This document shows, in pieces, positions 27,678-35,067 of a stretch of 64,000 nt of DNA. Location of the stretch: NCBI GenBank assembly GCA_943842245.1, contig CALTAJ010000001.1, positions 744,001 through 808,000 on the forward strand. Direction: 5' to 3'. The notes under the pieces were generated by a model, which was not told where the DNA came from, did no database searches, and saw only the letters and a list, made by a program, of their open reading frames with translations. The DNA comes from an uncultured Flavobacteriaceae bacterium (GTDB lineage Bacteria > Bacteroidota > Bacteroidia > Flavobacteriales > Flavobacteriaceae). The translations under genes and the position numbers were made by a program. Within the stretch, counting starts at the first letter, position 1, and each line of letters begins with the position of its first letter.

Positions 27678-27740
27678 ATGTTTTATGATAATCATTTAAG
27701 GAATTCGAGACAGCAGATACCCACAAGTGGTGTGCTGTAG
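27678..27740 (+). CDS. 20-residue ORF behind a perfect Shine-Dalgarno
   Basis: ATG at 27678, stop TAG at 27738-27740; product MFYDNHLRNSRQQIPTSGVL. Its ATG lies 3 bases after GAAAGGAGGTG (27664-27674), which is complementary over 11 bases to the usual 3' end of bacterial 16S rRNA. SD sites are rare in Bacteroidetes, so this is notable. An overlapping ATG at 27662 gives only 8 codons. The second half of the ORF, and its stop, lie in hairpin 2, so ribosomes on the ORF would affect folding. It may be a leader peptide, a small protein, or chance. I recognise no family. Confidence 0.45.
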   Translation: MFYDNHLRNSRQQIPTSGVL

Positions 27741-27760
27741 CTTTCCTTATCTATTTTTAA

Positions 27761-27787
27761 AGCGGATCGATGGATCCGCTTTTTTTT
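27761..27787 (+). terminator. strong intrinsic terminator
   Basis: AGCGGATC (27761-27768) and GATCCGCT (27773-27780) form a perfect 8-bp stem with loop GATG, followed directly by a run of eight T (27780-27787). The dioxygenase ATG is at 27792, so the terminator sits where its ribosome-binding region would be. Confidence 0.85.
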
Positions 27788-27791
27788 CAAT

Positions 27792-28742
27792 ATGCAACAA
27801 ATTCCTAATGCCGATTTAAAAAAATTTCTCTCTGGAAATTCTAAAACAAAAGCAGCCTTTGCCAAAAAAATAGGAAGATCCTTTCAAGAGATTGGATTTT
27901 TAGCTTTAAGAGGTCACTTTTTAGAAGATAAACTACAAGATGACTTATACAAAGAAATCCATTCTTTCTTTAAACTTTCAAATAAAATTAAATCTTCTTA
28001 TGAGATCAAAGGAGGTGGGGGACAAAGAGGCTATACTGGTTTTGGAAAAGAGCATGCTGCTGGAAGGTCCATTGGAGATTTAAAAGAATTTTGGCATTTT
28101 GGACAAGACTTAAACACTAAACCCTATCTGAAAAACAGGTACCCGGAAAATATAATCGTTAAAGAATTAGAGGGCTTTAATAAAATTGGAAATTTAGTGT
28201 TTCTCAAACTTGAAAAGACAGCAAAGATTATCCTACAGGCTTTGGCTCTTTATCTGAAATTAGACGAGTACTATTTTGATGAATTTATCGATGGAGGAAA
28301 TTCTATCCTTAGAGCAATTCACTATCCAGCTATTACAGAACCTCCAAAGGAAGCAGAACGTGCAGCTGCTCACGGAGACATTAATCTAATAACCTTATTA
28401 ATTGGAGCTCAAGGCGGCGGTTTACAGGTTCTAAATCGCCAAAACCAATGGATTGATGCGATTGCAAAGCCTGATGAATTGATGATTAACATTGGTGATA
28501 TGCTTTCTCGCTTGACAAATAATAAACTTCCTTCTACTGTTCATAGAGTAGTTAACCCTCCAAAAGAAACATGGGGCAGCTCACGCTATTCTTTGCCCTT
28601 TTTTATGCATCCCAGCCCAGAAATGCCTCTTAATTGTATTCCACAAACTATTGGAAAAGATAATCCAAAAAAATATCAGGATATTCTTGCTGGAGAATTT
28701 TTACACCAACGTTTAGTTGATTTAGGACTTTTAGAAAAATAA
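27792..28742 (+). CDS. isopenicillin N synthase-like 2-oxoglutarate/Fe(II) dioxygenase
   Basis: Soluble non-haem iron oxygenase of the IPNS/2OG-dioxygenase superfamily, 316 residues. The iron triad is visible: His194-x-Asp196 (AAHGDINLI) and His251 (PSTVHRVVN); Arg265-x-Ser267 (RYSLPFF) binds the co-substrate carboxylate. An N-terminal DIOX_N-like region includes FQEIGFLALRGH. The true reaction is unknown; bacterial members oxidise diverse small molecules, and there are no beta-lactam synthesis genes nearby. Its ATG follows the terminator T-tract by 4 bp, so expression seems to need read-through or an unseen start. Confidence 0.93.
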   Translation: MQQIPNADLKKFLSGNSKTKAAFAKKIGRSFQEIGFLALRGHFLEDKLQDDLYKEIHSFFKLSNKIKSSYEIKGGGGQRGYTGFGKEHAAGRSIGDLKEFWHFGQDLNTKPYLKNRYPENIIVKELEGFNKIGNLVFLKLEKTAKIILQALALYLKLDEYYFDEFIDGGNSILRAIHYPAITEPPKEAERAAAHGDINLITLLIGAQGGGLQVLNRQNQWIDAIAKPDELMINIGDMLSRLTNNKLPSTVHRVVNPPKETWGSSRYSLPFFMHPSPEMPLNCIPQTIGKDNPKKYQDILAGEFLHQRLVDLGLLEK

Positions 28743-28744
28743 TT

Positions 28745-29932
28745 TTATTTCACTCTGATCTCCTCTAATACTGCCCTCCCTAATGCTCCTAAAAAAGGGA
28801 TTCCAATCTGTTCAAATTCATAAATATCATCGTTGAAAATCATATTTTCATTTACCAAAATAGTTGCCGTTAAAAAAAATTCAATATTATTATTTTCATC
28901 CCTTATGTAAGCTACATCTGTTAAGGTGCCATATGCATATCCAACTTTATTATAAATTCTAATCTCTGGGATCATAGCCCCTTTTTGGTCTCCGTAAATT
29001 AAAAACTTCCCAAAGCTATCCCAATATTCTGCATTTTTATAGTTTGGATTATTACTTTCTAAAGTAGTTCTACTCATCCATTTTCTTAAAAACTTATAAT
29101 CTTCATCTGTCAAATCAAATTGTTCCTGGTTAGAGAAAATATCAGGAAAAATAATTCGTTTAAGAATACCTTGAAGGTTACGTATTGAGATTCGGTTTTT
29201 TTTTTCAAAGTTCATAGGTTTACTAACTAAAACATCTAAACTATTATAGCCTTTCCCTTTTAAAACTCCTTTTAATTTATTGGGTTTTAATTCTAATTCT
29301 GCGTGAAGAGAAGATTGATGATAAAGTATATTCTGATCTTTATCCAAAAAAGTGTACTCCCAAGTATTTACGTTATCTGCACCAAAAAGAAATTTATGAT
29401 AAACTTGTGTATGGTTTAAACCCCTTTTTGTTAATTCCTTATTTATATAATCGCGCCCTAAAAAGTCAAAAAGGTAATTATATGCATCGTTGTCACTCAC
29501 TAAAAAGATCTTTTTTATTAAATGATGTAATGTCAACTTCCCTTTATTATGGGTTGTATCTCTCTGAATTATTGTATCTCCTTCTTTTGTAGAAATAAAA
29601 AAAGGAGTATCTCCAGTAATTATAACACCTTGAGATTTCAAAATATTTAATTTTTGTAGAACGAGAATGGCGATTGGGAGTTTTACTGTACTGGCAGGAT
29701 AAAAATATCTTCTTTCATCGATTTGGTATTCTTCTTCCTCAAAAAAAATCTTTTCTGTTGGAGTTCTTTTAATTTTAGTTAAAAGAATTTGAATTTCGTG
29801 TTTTTCTTTATTCTTTAAAACTTCTTGTATTTCAGAATCAGGGTGCTTTAAAGCAAGATCTAAAATTGCTGTTTGAGGATAACATTTAATACAGAAAATA
29901 AAATAAAGAAGTAGATGATACTTTCTTAACAT
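28745..29932 (-). CDS. class A beta-lactamase-related serine hydrolase, secreted
   Basis: Exported protein (hydrophobic N-terminus ending about residue 19) with the serine beta-lactamase/transpeptidase fold. Motifs in order: SxxK as STVK (Ser81, Lys84), SDN (146-148), and a KTG-like KVGYAYG near residue 328. 395 residues is about 100 longer than a true class A beta-lactamase, with inserts between the SDN and KTG motifs. This kind of protein in Flavobacteria may be a peptidase or esterase rather than a resistance enzyme. It ends 2 bp from the convergent dioxygenase gene and lies just downstream of the sugar nucleotidyltransferase. Confidence 0.85.
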   Translation of the reverse strand: MLRKYHLLLYFIFCIKCYPQTAILDLALKHPDSEIQEVLKNKEKHEIQILLTKIKRTPTEKIFFEEEEYQIDERRYFYPASTVKLPIAILVLQKLNILKSQGVIITGDTPFFISTKEGDTIIQRDTTHNKGKLTLHHLIKKIFLVSDNDAYNYLFDFLGRDYINKELTKRGLNHTQVYHKFLFGADNVNTWEYTFLDKDQNILYHQSSLHAELELKPNKLKGVLKGKGYNSLDVLVSKPMNFEKKNRISIRNLQGILKRIIFPDIFSNQEQFDLTDEDYKFLRKWMSRTTLESNNPNYKNAEYWDSFGKFLIYGDQKGAMIPEIRIYNKVGYAYGTLTDVAYIRDENNNIEFFLTATILVNENMIFNDDIYEFEQIGIPFLGALGRAVLEEIRVK

Positions 29933-29943
29933 AGGGATCTTTT

Positions 29944-30783
29944 TTATAATACATCAAAACTACCTATATCATCAGCTGAAGTCAAATCCAAAATATGTTC
30001 TTTCATGCCAAAACACTTAATTTGATTGGGTTCTTTAATATTTAGTAATCTAATTGCTTCCGGTAATTCTTTTTCGTTACGTTCAGGATGAATAGGACAA
30101 TTTTTTAAATAAGTATTAAGTTGTTTTCCGTTAAAGCTGAATATATTCATACTGACTCTTATTTCACCAGATGTGTCACGGTATTTTTCAACGGTTTTAG
30201 GATCAGGCTTCTCTATAATCTTTTTTAAATATCCTAAAGAATCAACCTCCATAACAGCAAATTTTTCAATCCGTTCATCTTTAAATCGTAATCCAGACCT
30301 CGCATAACTTATAAGAGCATTATTTACTTGACGAGGTTTTAACAAATTTTTAAAGGCTCCTTTAGAGTATAAATTATCACCATTGCATATTATAAATGTT
30401 TGTTCAATTAATTCAGGATATTGCACTAGAGTTTGTTCAACTGCGTCAGCCGTTCCTAAAGGCTTTATATAACCCTTTTTTAGATACTGGATGGCAAAAT
30501 GTACTTTAGCACCTGCAAAAGAATTATTTATTTTTGAAGTGCCTACAAGTTTTTGAAAAGCCTCATTTTCAGAATTTGTAATTAAATATATATCTGTGAC
30601 CCCTACAGAAACTGCGTTAGATATTAGATAAAAAAGTAAAGGTTTTTTTTCTTTACCCAGTGGAATCAAACTTTTATGAACTTTTCCCGCAAAATTCTTT
30701 TCATCTTGGCTAAGATTACTTTGTGATAAAGAACGTTTCATTCTAGAAGAAGCTCCTCCTGCCATAATAAGTAGACTTTTCAT
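29944..30783 (-). CDS. sugar-phosphate nucleotidyltransferase (NDP-sugar pyrophosphorylase type)
   Basis: Cytoplasmic enzyme that activates a sugar 1-phosphate with an NTP. The N-terminal nucleotide-binding motif reads LLIMAGGASSRMKRS, and the metal-binding GDN is present (IICNGDNLYSK); IEKPDP also fits the family. 279 residues, without the C-terminal acyltransferase or LbH repeats. Its start overlaps the stop of the GHMP kinase by 4 bp (ATGA), so kinase and nucleotidyltransferase are translated together: sugar -> sugar-1-P -> NDP-sugar. The sugar is unknown. Confidence 0.88.
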   Translation of the reverse strand: MKSLLIMAGGASSRMKRSLSQSNLSQDEKNFAGKVHKSLIPLGKEKKPLLFYLISNAVSVGVTDIYLITNSENEAFQKLVGTSKINNSFAGAKVHFAIQYLKKGYIKPLGTADAVEQTLVQYPELIEQTFIICNGDNLYSKGAFKNLLKPRQVNNALISYARSGLRFKDERIEKFAVMEVDSLGYLKKIIEKPDPKTVEKYRDTSGEIRVSMNIFSFNGKQLNTYLKNCPIHPERNEKELPEAIRLLNIKEPNQIKCFGMKEHILDLTSADDIGSFDVL

Positions 30784-31838
30784 ACGGCGGTAGTTAAAGA
30801 AATTTCATAAGCAGCCTTGGCTCCTTTATTTAAAAAGGCTTGAATAACTCTTTCTTTTGAGTTTTCAGTAACCATAGCGACCATACAACCACCACCTCCA
30901 GAGCCAATAATTTTAGTCCCTAAGGCTCCAGCATTACATGCAGCTTGCATTTGCTTTTGCATTATTTCGGGTGTATTTTGAATTCTCTGCTGTAATATTT
31001 TTTGATGAGCATTCATCCAATTTCCTAACTGTTCTATGTCTAAGGGTCCTGAAATAAGCATTTTTCTAGCTTTTTGAGTTAATAGATGGTTAAAAATTGC
31101 TGCGTACCAATGATCTCTATATACTTCGGGTACTAGAGGTAAATACTCTTCATATTCACTTTCGTTGGCCGAGTATATATCAAATTGTGGAACTTTATCA
31201 AGCACAGCGGCAATTGCTGATTGTGAATAAGATCTTGCCTTTTGTAATACACCTAAAGTTTGTTTGGCTAATCCAGATTCAGCTATGACTAAACTTCCAA
31301 TATTAGGATTTAATCTCTCTGTATGAGTTGTTTGAGTATTGATATACAAAAGTCCTTTCTGAGCAATGGTATATTGGTCCATTATTCCACCGGGTTGATT
31401 AAAAAAACTAGATTCAGACTCATAAGCCCATTTTCCAATTTGTACATCATTAATTTCTTTCTTTTGATCTTGTATTTCTAACAAAAAACGTATCCATGCA
31501 ACTACTAATGCAGAGGAGCTTGATACACCTGCATTAATAGGTATATCACCGGATATTTTAATCTTATAACCTTGATTAAATGAAAATCCAGCTTTTTTAA
31601 GCACCTCTAATACTGAAAGAAAGTAATCTTCATTATCAATTTTATTATATTTTTTATTAAGATCTATAATTTTAACTTGATCTATATCAATCAATTGAAT
31701 AAAAAATAAATTTTCTTTTGATGGTTCTGCTTCTATTTGGATATATCGATTTATAGTTCCCGCAATTACTGGCAAATTCAAGTAATCTTGATGGTCTCCA
31801 AAAAAACAAATTCTCGCAGGTGCAGAAACTTTAATCAT
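30780..31838 (-). CDS. GHMP-family sugar kinase (galactokinase-like)
   Basis: ATP-dependent sugar kinase, 352 residues. Motif 1 FFGDHQDYLNLPVIAG resembles the galactokinase GEHTDYN signature; motif 2, the phosphate loop INAGVSSSSALVVA, is clear (about 105-118); motif 3 IGSGGGGCMVAMV lies near the C-terminus. Preferred reading: makes a sugar 1-phosphate for the coupled nucleotidyltransferase. The upstream GH109 gene (10 bp gap) suggests the substrate may be a hexosamine or galactose-type sugar; this is context only. Confidence 0.88.
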   Translation of the reverse strand: MIKVSAPARICFFGDHQDYLNLPVIAGTINRYIQIEAEPSKENLFFIQLIDIDQVKIIDLNKKYNKIDNEDYFLSVLEVLKKAGFSFNQGYKIKISGDIPINAGVSSSSALVVAWIRFLLEIQDQKKEINDVQIGKWAYESESSFFNQPGGIMDQYTIAQKGLLYINTQTTHTERLNPNIGSLVIAESGLAKQTLGVLQKARSYSQSAIAAVLDKVPQFDIYSANESEYEEYLPLVPEVYRDHWYAAIFNHLLTQKARKMLISGPLDIEQLGNWMNAHQKILQQRIQNTPEIMQKQMQAACNAGALGTKIIGSGGGGCMVAMVTENSKERVIQAFLNKGAKAAYEISLTTAV

Positions 31839-31848
31839 TTTTTATGAA

Positions 31849-33243
31849 TCATGAAATTATTGACAAAGGGTTTGTCTTATTCCAAAACCCTCTTGTAAAA
31901 TCAGGGAATTGTTGTGGCATTCCACCTTTAGCTACTGAGGCTTCACTTAGAGGTGATACAGCGCTCCAAAAACAGCCCTCATATAAATTTTGATCAAGAG
32001 GTTTTCCCTCTCTTAAACATTCTATAATTCGATACAGCATCATAAAATCCATTCCACCATGGCCTCCCATTTTTTTAGCTAAGACTCCCAATCTTTTATA
32101 CATAGGGTGTTCGTATTGCTCATAAAGAGCTTCTAGTTTTTCTCCTTCTGCCCAGCTGTGATGATTTTCAGTTGCTCCAGGAACTCCACCTTCTAATGCT
32201 ACTCTAGTTGGATAACCCGCCAAGATTCCTTTTGTCCCTTGAAGGAGATTGTGACGAGTGTATGGCCTGGGACTAGTTTCATCCCATTGAATCATAATTG
32301 TTCTTCCTAAATTGGTCTTAATGATTGATGTATTTAAATCTCCGCCTTGGTAATCCAAAGCATTCCACTTATGGTCTTTAGAATAATTTTTTTCGGCATA
32401 CAATTTTCTCCCTTTGGCAGGCGAAGAGAAAGAAATAATAGAACTAAATTGATCTTCACTTCTTCCTAGATTCATATATTGAGCTACAGGACCTAGCCCG
32501 TGAGTTGGATATAAGTTCCCATTTCTCTTTGCATAATGATGTGTTCGCCAAGAACCAGTTCCTCGTTCTTGTTCTTCCATTTGAAATCGAAGCTCATGAA
32601 TATAGGCTGCTTCTGCGTGAAGTAAATCTCCTATGACTCCTTTACGGCAGAGATTAAGATATAAAAGCTCTTCTCTACCGTAATTGACATTTTCCATCAT
32701 CATACAATGCTTTTGAGTCTGCTCTGAAGTATTTACAATTTCCCACATTTCTTCTAGGGTAACTGCAATAGGGACCTCAACAAATGCATGTGCTCCTTGC
32801 TTCATAGATTCTATTGCCATTTTTGCATGATTATTCCAATTGGTCGCAATAATAACAGCATCCGGCTTTACCTCAATCAACATTTTTTCCCATTGATTTT
32901 CATCGCCATAATATCGTGAAATACTTTGATGCCTTCCCGTCCCAGACTCAGCACAAAGGGAAACTGATCTATCAACTAAATCTTCATAAAGATCCGATAA
33001 AGCAACAATCTCGGTCCCTTCAATGGCTGCAAGTTGTTTAGCATGCCCAGAACCACGTGCGCCTAAGCCAATTATAGCGATTCGAACAGTTTTAAGTTTC
33101 GGTGCAGCAAAATCTCCCATGTAAGATCCACCGGAGGTCGTCGTTTCATATTCTTCTGAACAAGCTAGGTTAGAAGCCATGTATAAAGACGCGGCCGAAA
33201 GTCCTGTTTTTTTTATAAAATTTCTTCTGTTAAAATTTTTCAT
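31849..33243 (-). CDS. GH109 family glycosidase (Gfo/Idh fold), Tat-exported
   Basis: NAD-dependent retaining glycosidase of the alpha-N-acetylgalactosaminidase (GH109) type. Tat signal RRNFIKKTG at the N-terminus followed by a possible lipobox (NLACSE), then a Rossmann domain (VRIAIIGLGARGSGHAKQL about 53-71, EVPIAVT) and a Gfo/Idh C-terminal domain containing family stretches ENVNYGREELLYLN, GDLLHAEAAYIHELR and LYPTHGLGPVAQY. 464 residues matches GH109. It heads a minus-strand set with a GHMP kinase and nucleotidyltransferase, consistent with release and activation of GalNAc-like sugars. Other glycoside activities are possible for the family. Confidence 0.92.
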   Translation of the reverse strand: MKNFNRRNFIKKTGLSAASLYMASNLACSEEYETTTSGGSYMGDFAAPKLKTVRIAIIGLGARGSGHAKQLAAIEGTEIVALSDLYEDLVDRSVSLCAESGTGRHQSISRYYGDENQWEKMLIEVKPDAVIIATNWNNHAKMAIESMKQGAHAFVEVPIAVTLEEMWEIVNTSEQTQKHCMMMENVNYGREELLYLNLCRKGVIGDLLHAEAAYIHELRFQMEEQERGTGSWRTHHYAKRNGNLYPTHGLGPVAQYMNLGRSEDQFSSIISFSSPAKGRKLYAEKNYSKDHKWNALDYQGGDLNTSIIKTNLGRTIMIQWDETSPRPYTRHNLLQGTKGILAGYPTRVALEGGVPGATENHHSWAEGEKLEALYEQYEHPMYKRLGVLAKKMGGHGGMDFMMLYRIIECLREGKPLDQNLYEGCFWSAVSPLSEASVAKGGMPQQFPDFTRGFWNKTNPLSIIS

Positions 33244-33309
33244 GAGTTATGTGTTTAAAATTTATACATTTTCTAAAGAACAAATCCCTATATTTAAATT
33301 AAAAAAATT

Positions 33310-33399
33310 ATGGGAGTAGGAGGAACTGTCTTAGGAAGTTTAGCAATTTGTTTATTAATAGGCTTGATCATTGAACTAAAAGAGCGTCATTTAAATTAA
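33310..33399 (+). CDS. tiny membrane protein ORF (29 residues)
   Basis: ATG at 33310, TAA at 33397-33399. Product begins MGVGGTVLGSLAICLLIGLI and ends in a charged tail (ELKERHLN): one membrane helix (about 5-21) and a cytoplasmic-looking basic/acidic end. It is followed 3 bp later by a second tiny membrane ORF, which supports both being genes. The leader has a -7-like TATATTTA near 33290-33297. Proteins like this are often small subunits of transporters or cytochrome complexes, but no large partner is adjacent. Unknown. Confidence 0.5.
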   Translation: MGVGGTVLGSLAICLLIGLIIELKERHLN

Positions 33400-33402
33400 A
33401 CT

Positions 33403-33510
33403 ATGGGTTATTTTTTAAGAAATATTTTGGTCTATGGCGCTATAGCTTTAGTGTTGTGGATGCTTTACTCATCAATACGTGGATTTATAAATAAAAATAA
33501 GTCTGATTAA
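33403..33510 (+). CDS. tiny membrane protein ORF (35 residues)
   Basis: ATG at 33403, TAA at 33508-33510. The product starts MGYFLRNILVYGAIALVLWM, so one helix (about 7-24), then a basic tail with NKNK. It lies 3 bp after the 29-residue ORF in the same strand, an operon-like spacing. No family recognised. The region downstream to the convergent gene end at 33613 holds only AT-rich sequence with a weak GGGC/GCCC pairing. Confidence 0.5.
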   Translation: MGYFLRNILVYGAIALVLWMLYSSIRGFINKNKSD

Positions 33511-33612
33511 TAAATAATTTAAAATATTGAGGGCATTTTCATTAATTTAAAAAACTGTAAATGAGTAAAAACTATTTATTTATGATGGCCCTAAAATAAA
33601 AGTTTTTTTAAG

Positions 33613-33996
33613 CTATTGGGGCTGAACACGGCTCCCTTCTACATCAAACATACCCATCATTGCGCCTGATATTTCGTCACCCTCAATTGATAATTCAAAA
33701 TTAACATCATAACTAGCTATTATTGCATCTATAGAAATTATTTCATCTTCTATTTTAGTTTCTTCAACCTCCCATGTATAATCCCCACTCTCTGCAGCAT
33801 CTCCCCTCATGTCTAACTGCGAAGAATAGCCTGTTTCATTTTTGATAATTGTTAATGTTAATGGCACATCCCCAATTTGGTCTACATCAAAAACTGTTAT
33901 TTCATAAATTCCTGCATATAAATCTTTAGTAGCTTTTTTCTGCACACCACAGGAAAAAATAAATAGTGAAATTGTCAATAATGATAGTTTTTTCAT
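33613..33996 (-). CDS. small lipoprotein, unknown function
   Basis: A 127-residue predicted lipoprotein: lipobox IFSC (Cys16), then a short beta-rich acidic domain (residues about 25-127) with repeated strand-like stretches (YEITVFDVDQIG, FELSIEGDEISG). No family recognised; the pattern of beta strands and 'SGAMMGMFDVEG' near the end resembles small Bacteroidetes lipoproteins that report the effect of a treatment on extracellular polymers, but nothing firm can be said. It sits 16 bp downstream of another lipoprotein gene on the same strand. Confidence 0.7.
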   Translation of the reverse strand: MKKLSLLTISLFIFSCGVQKKATKDLYAGIYEITVFDVDQIGDVPLTLTIIKNETGYSSQLDMRGDAAESGDYTWEVEETKIEDEIISIDAIIASYDVNFELSIEGDEISGAMMGMFDVEGSRVQPQ

Positions 33997-34012
33997 TGTT
34001 AAATAATTTTAG

Positions 34013-34486
34013 TTATTCAGAAGTTACTTCTACAGAGACAACCCGATCCCAAACAGTAGTCGTACCGCTAGTCTGATCTCTCCAAGTCATTCTATTGTCG
34101 TTATTAGAAAATGAAATCGAATAATTTATGATATTATTACCTTGAGTAAATTGATAAAATCCTGTCTCAGGATCTATAAGCCATGTATATGCTGCTATTG
34201 CTGGACTTAAACACCCTCTTGAATTTACATCAACAAATGTATAGCGCGTAGTTACTAATTGTGCAGTTGCTGAGGCTGTAAAGTCAAGACAAGAGTATTC
34301 TGGAATTAGGTCTACTAATGAGGTTTTCAAATCATTCCAAATTATGACAGTTTGTTCATCATCTGTAATAGAATAAACGTTCCATTCACCAATCAACTTG
34401 TCTGGCGGAATTTCCTCAGTTCCACAACTTAAAAAAATTGACAGAAGAAAAACAAATAATAATTTAGTATATATTATTGATTTCAT
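34013..34486 (-). CDS. lipocalin-like lipoprotein
   Basis: 157-residue lipoprotein with lipobox IFLSC (Cys21) and a beta-rich domain starting DKLIGEWNVYSIT, the typical opening of Bacteroidetes 'lipocalin-like' proteins, and closing with MTWRDQTSGTTTVWDRV. Two Cys in the mature part (about residues 66 and 93) could form a disulfide. Probably binds a small hydrophobic ligand or a surface component; unproven. It appears to head a two-gene unit with the lipoprotein downstream, and is divergent from the plug-like gene at 34600. Confidence 0.7.
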   Translation of the reverse strand: MKSIIYTKLLFVFLLSIFLSCGTEEIPPDKLIGEWNVYSITDDEQTVIIWNDLKTSLVDLIPEYSCLDFTASATAQLVTTRYTFVDVNSRGCLSPAIAAYTWLIDPETGFYQFTQGNNIINYSISFSNNDNRMTWRDQTSGTTTVWDRVVSVEVTSE

Positions 34487-34599
34487 ATTTAAATTTATTT
34501 GTGTATTAAAGTAATATAAACTGACTAGATACTCAAAAGATTTTCTCTCTTTTTTATAACATTCCTGTTCAATAAAAAAAGGTTTTTATATTTACAAAA

Positions 34600-35067
34600 A
34601 TGAGAATACCCCTTTCCATAATGTTTTTTATATTGATAGTTGAAACCGCCTACACTCAGGATAAAATTATAGCCAAAGATTTAACCAAAAAGGAACTAAG
34701 ATCCCTTAAACGAAAAAAAGCTTTTGAAAAACAAAAATTCCAATATGAAAAACGCGGATTAAATGCTTGGGGGATTAATGAAAATGCCCCTAATCTCGTA
34801 ATGGCAATTCGAGAGCATTTAGGTTCTGCTAGAATTGATCCTCAAAAAGGATTGGTAATTATTAGGCAGTCAGAATCTTTTTCTAATGCTCAATATAAAC
34901 CATTGTGGATAATTGATGGACAACAATTTAATTTTCCACCTGAAAGCCTTCCTCTTCAAAATATCCGTGAAGTAAAGGTATATGAGTCTCTTGCTGAAAC
35001 AAATAAATGGGGACAACAAGGCAGAGCTGGAGTTATTGAAATTATAACATTAAACTTTTCAAATTGA
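34600..35067 (+). CDS. secreted TonB-plug-like protein without barrel
   Basis: 155 residues with a signal peptide (cut after about residue 19, AYTQ). The C-terminal half has the fold signature of a TonB-dependent receptor plug: PLWIIDGQQFN (the usual PLYVIDGV strand), NIREVKVYESL and the ending RAGVIEIIT. There is no beta-barrel, so this is an orphan plug domain, as also seen at 50493-50870. Such proteins may act in outer-membrane complexes, but the role is unknown. Its stop codon TGA overlaps the TTG start of the next gene (TTGA). Confidence 0.72.
   Translation: MRIPLSIMFFILIVETAYTQDKIIAKDLTKKELRSLKRKKAFEKQKFQYEKRGLNAWGINENAPNLVMAIREHLGSARIDPQKGLVIIRQSESFSNAQYKPLWIIDGQQFNFPPESLPLQNIREVKVYESLAETNKWGQQGRAGVIEIITLNFSN

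Larger units (their letters stand above)
27622..27787 (+). ncRNA. candidate structured RNA or leader/attenuator (about 166 nt)
   Basis: Bounded by a consensus promoter and a strong terminator. Structure visible by eye: hairpin 1 GCTGT (27633-27637)/ACAGC (27642-27646); an SD-like GAAAGGAGGTG (27664-27674); hairpin 2 with AAGGAA (27698-27703)/TTCCTT (27743-27748) outside and ACAGCA (27710-27715)/TGCTGT (27733-27738) plus CCAC/GTGG inside; then the terminator. ACAGC and GCTGT occur in both hairpins, so they could exchange partners. It could be a free-standing small RNA, the mRNA of a 20-residue peptide, or an attenuator for the dioxygenase gene that starts 4 bp after the T-tract. The 5' end is predicted only. 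Confidence 0.5.

Noticed and set aside
27622-27787. 6S RNA, SRP RNA or tmRNA as the identity of the small RNA
   Set aside because: No long closing stem between the 5' and 3' ends, no SRP loop motif (GGAAGG in the right context) and no tag-peptide layout were seen.
28745-29932. Antibiotic-resistance beta-lactamase
   Set aside because: SxxK and SDN are present, but the protein is about 100 residues too long, KTG is KVG, and no resistance or mobile genes are nearby; a housekeeping hydrolase is more likely.
33531-33610. Terminator built from GAGGGC and GGCCCT with T-run after it
   Set aside because: The pairing is short with a loop of over 45 bases and a mismatch next to the GC block; it also overlaps a 12-codon ORF that looks random.
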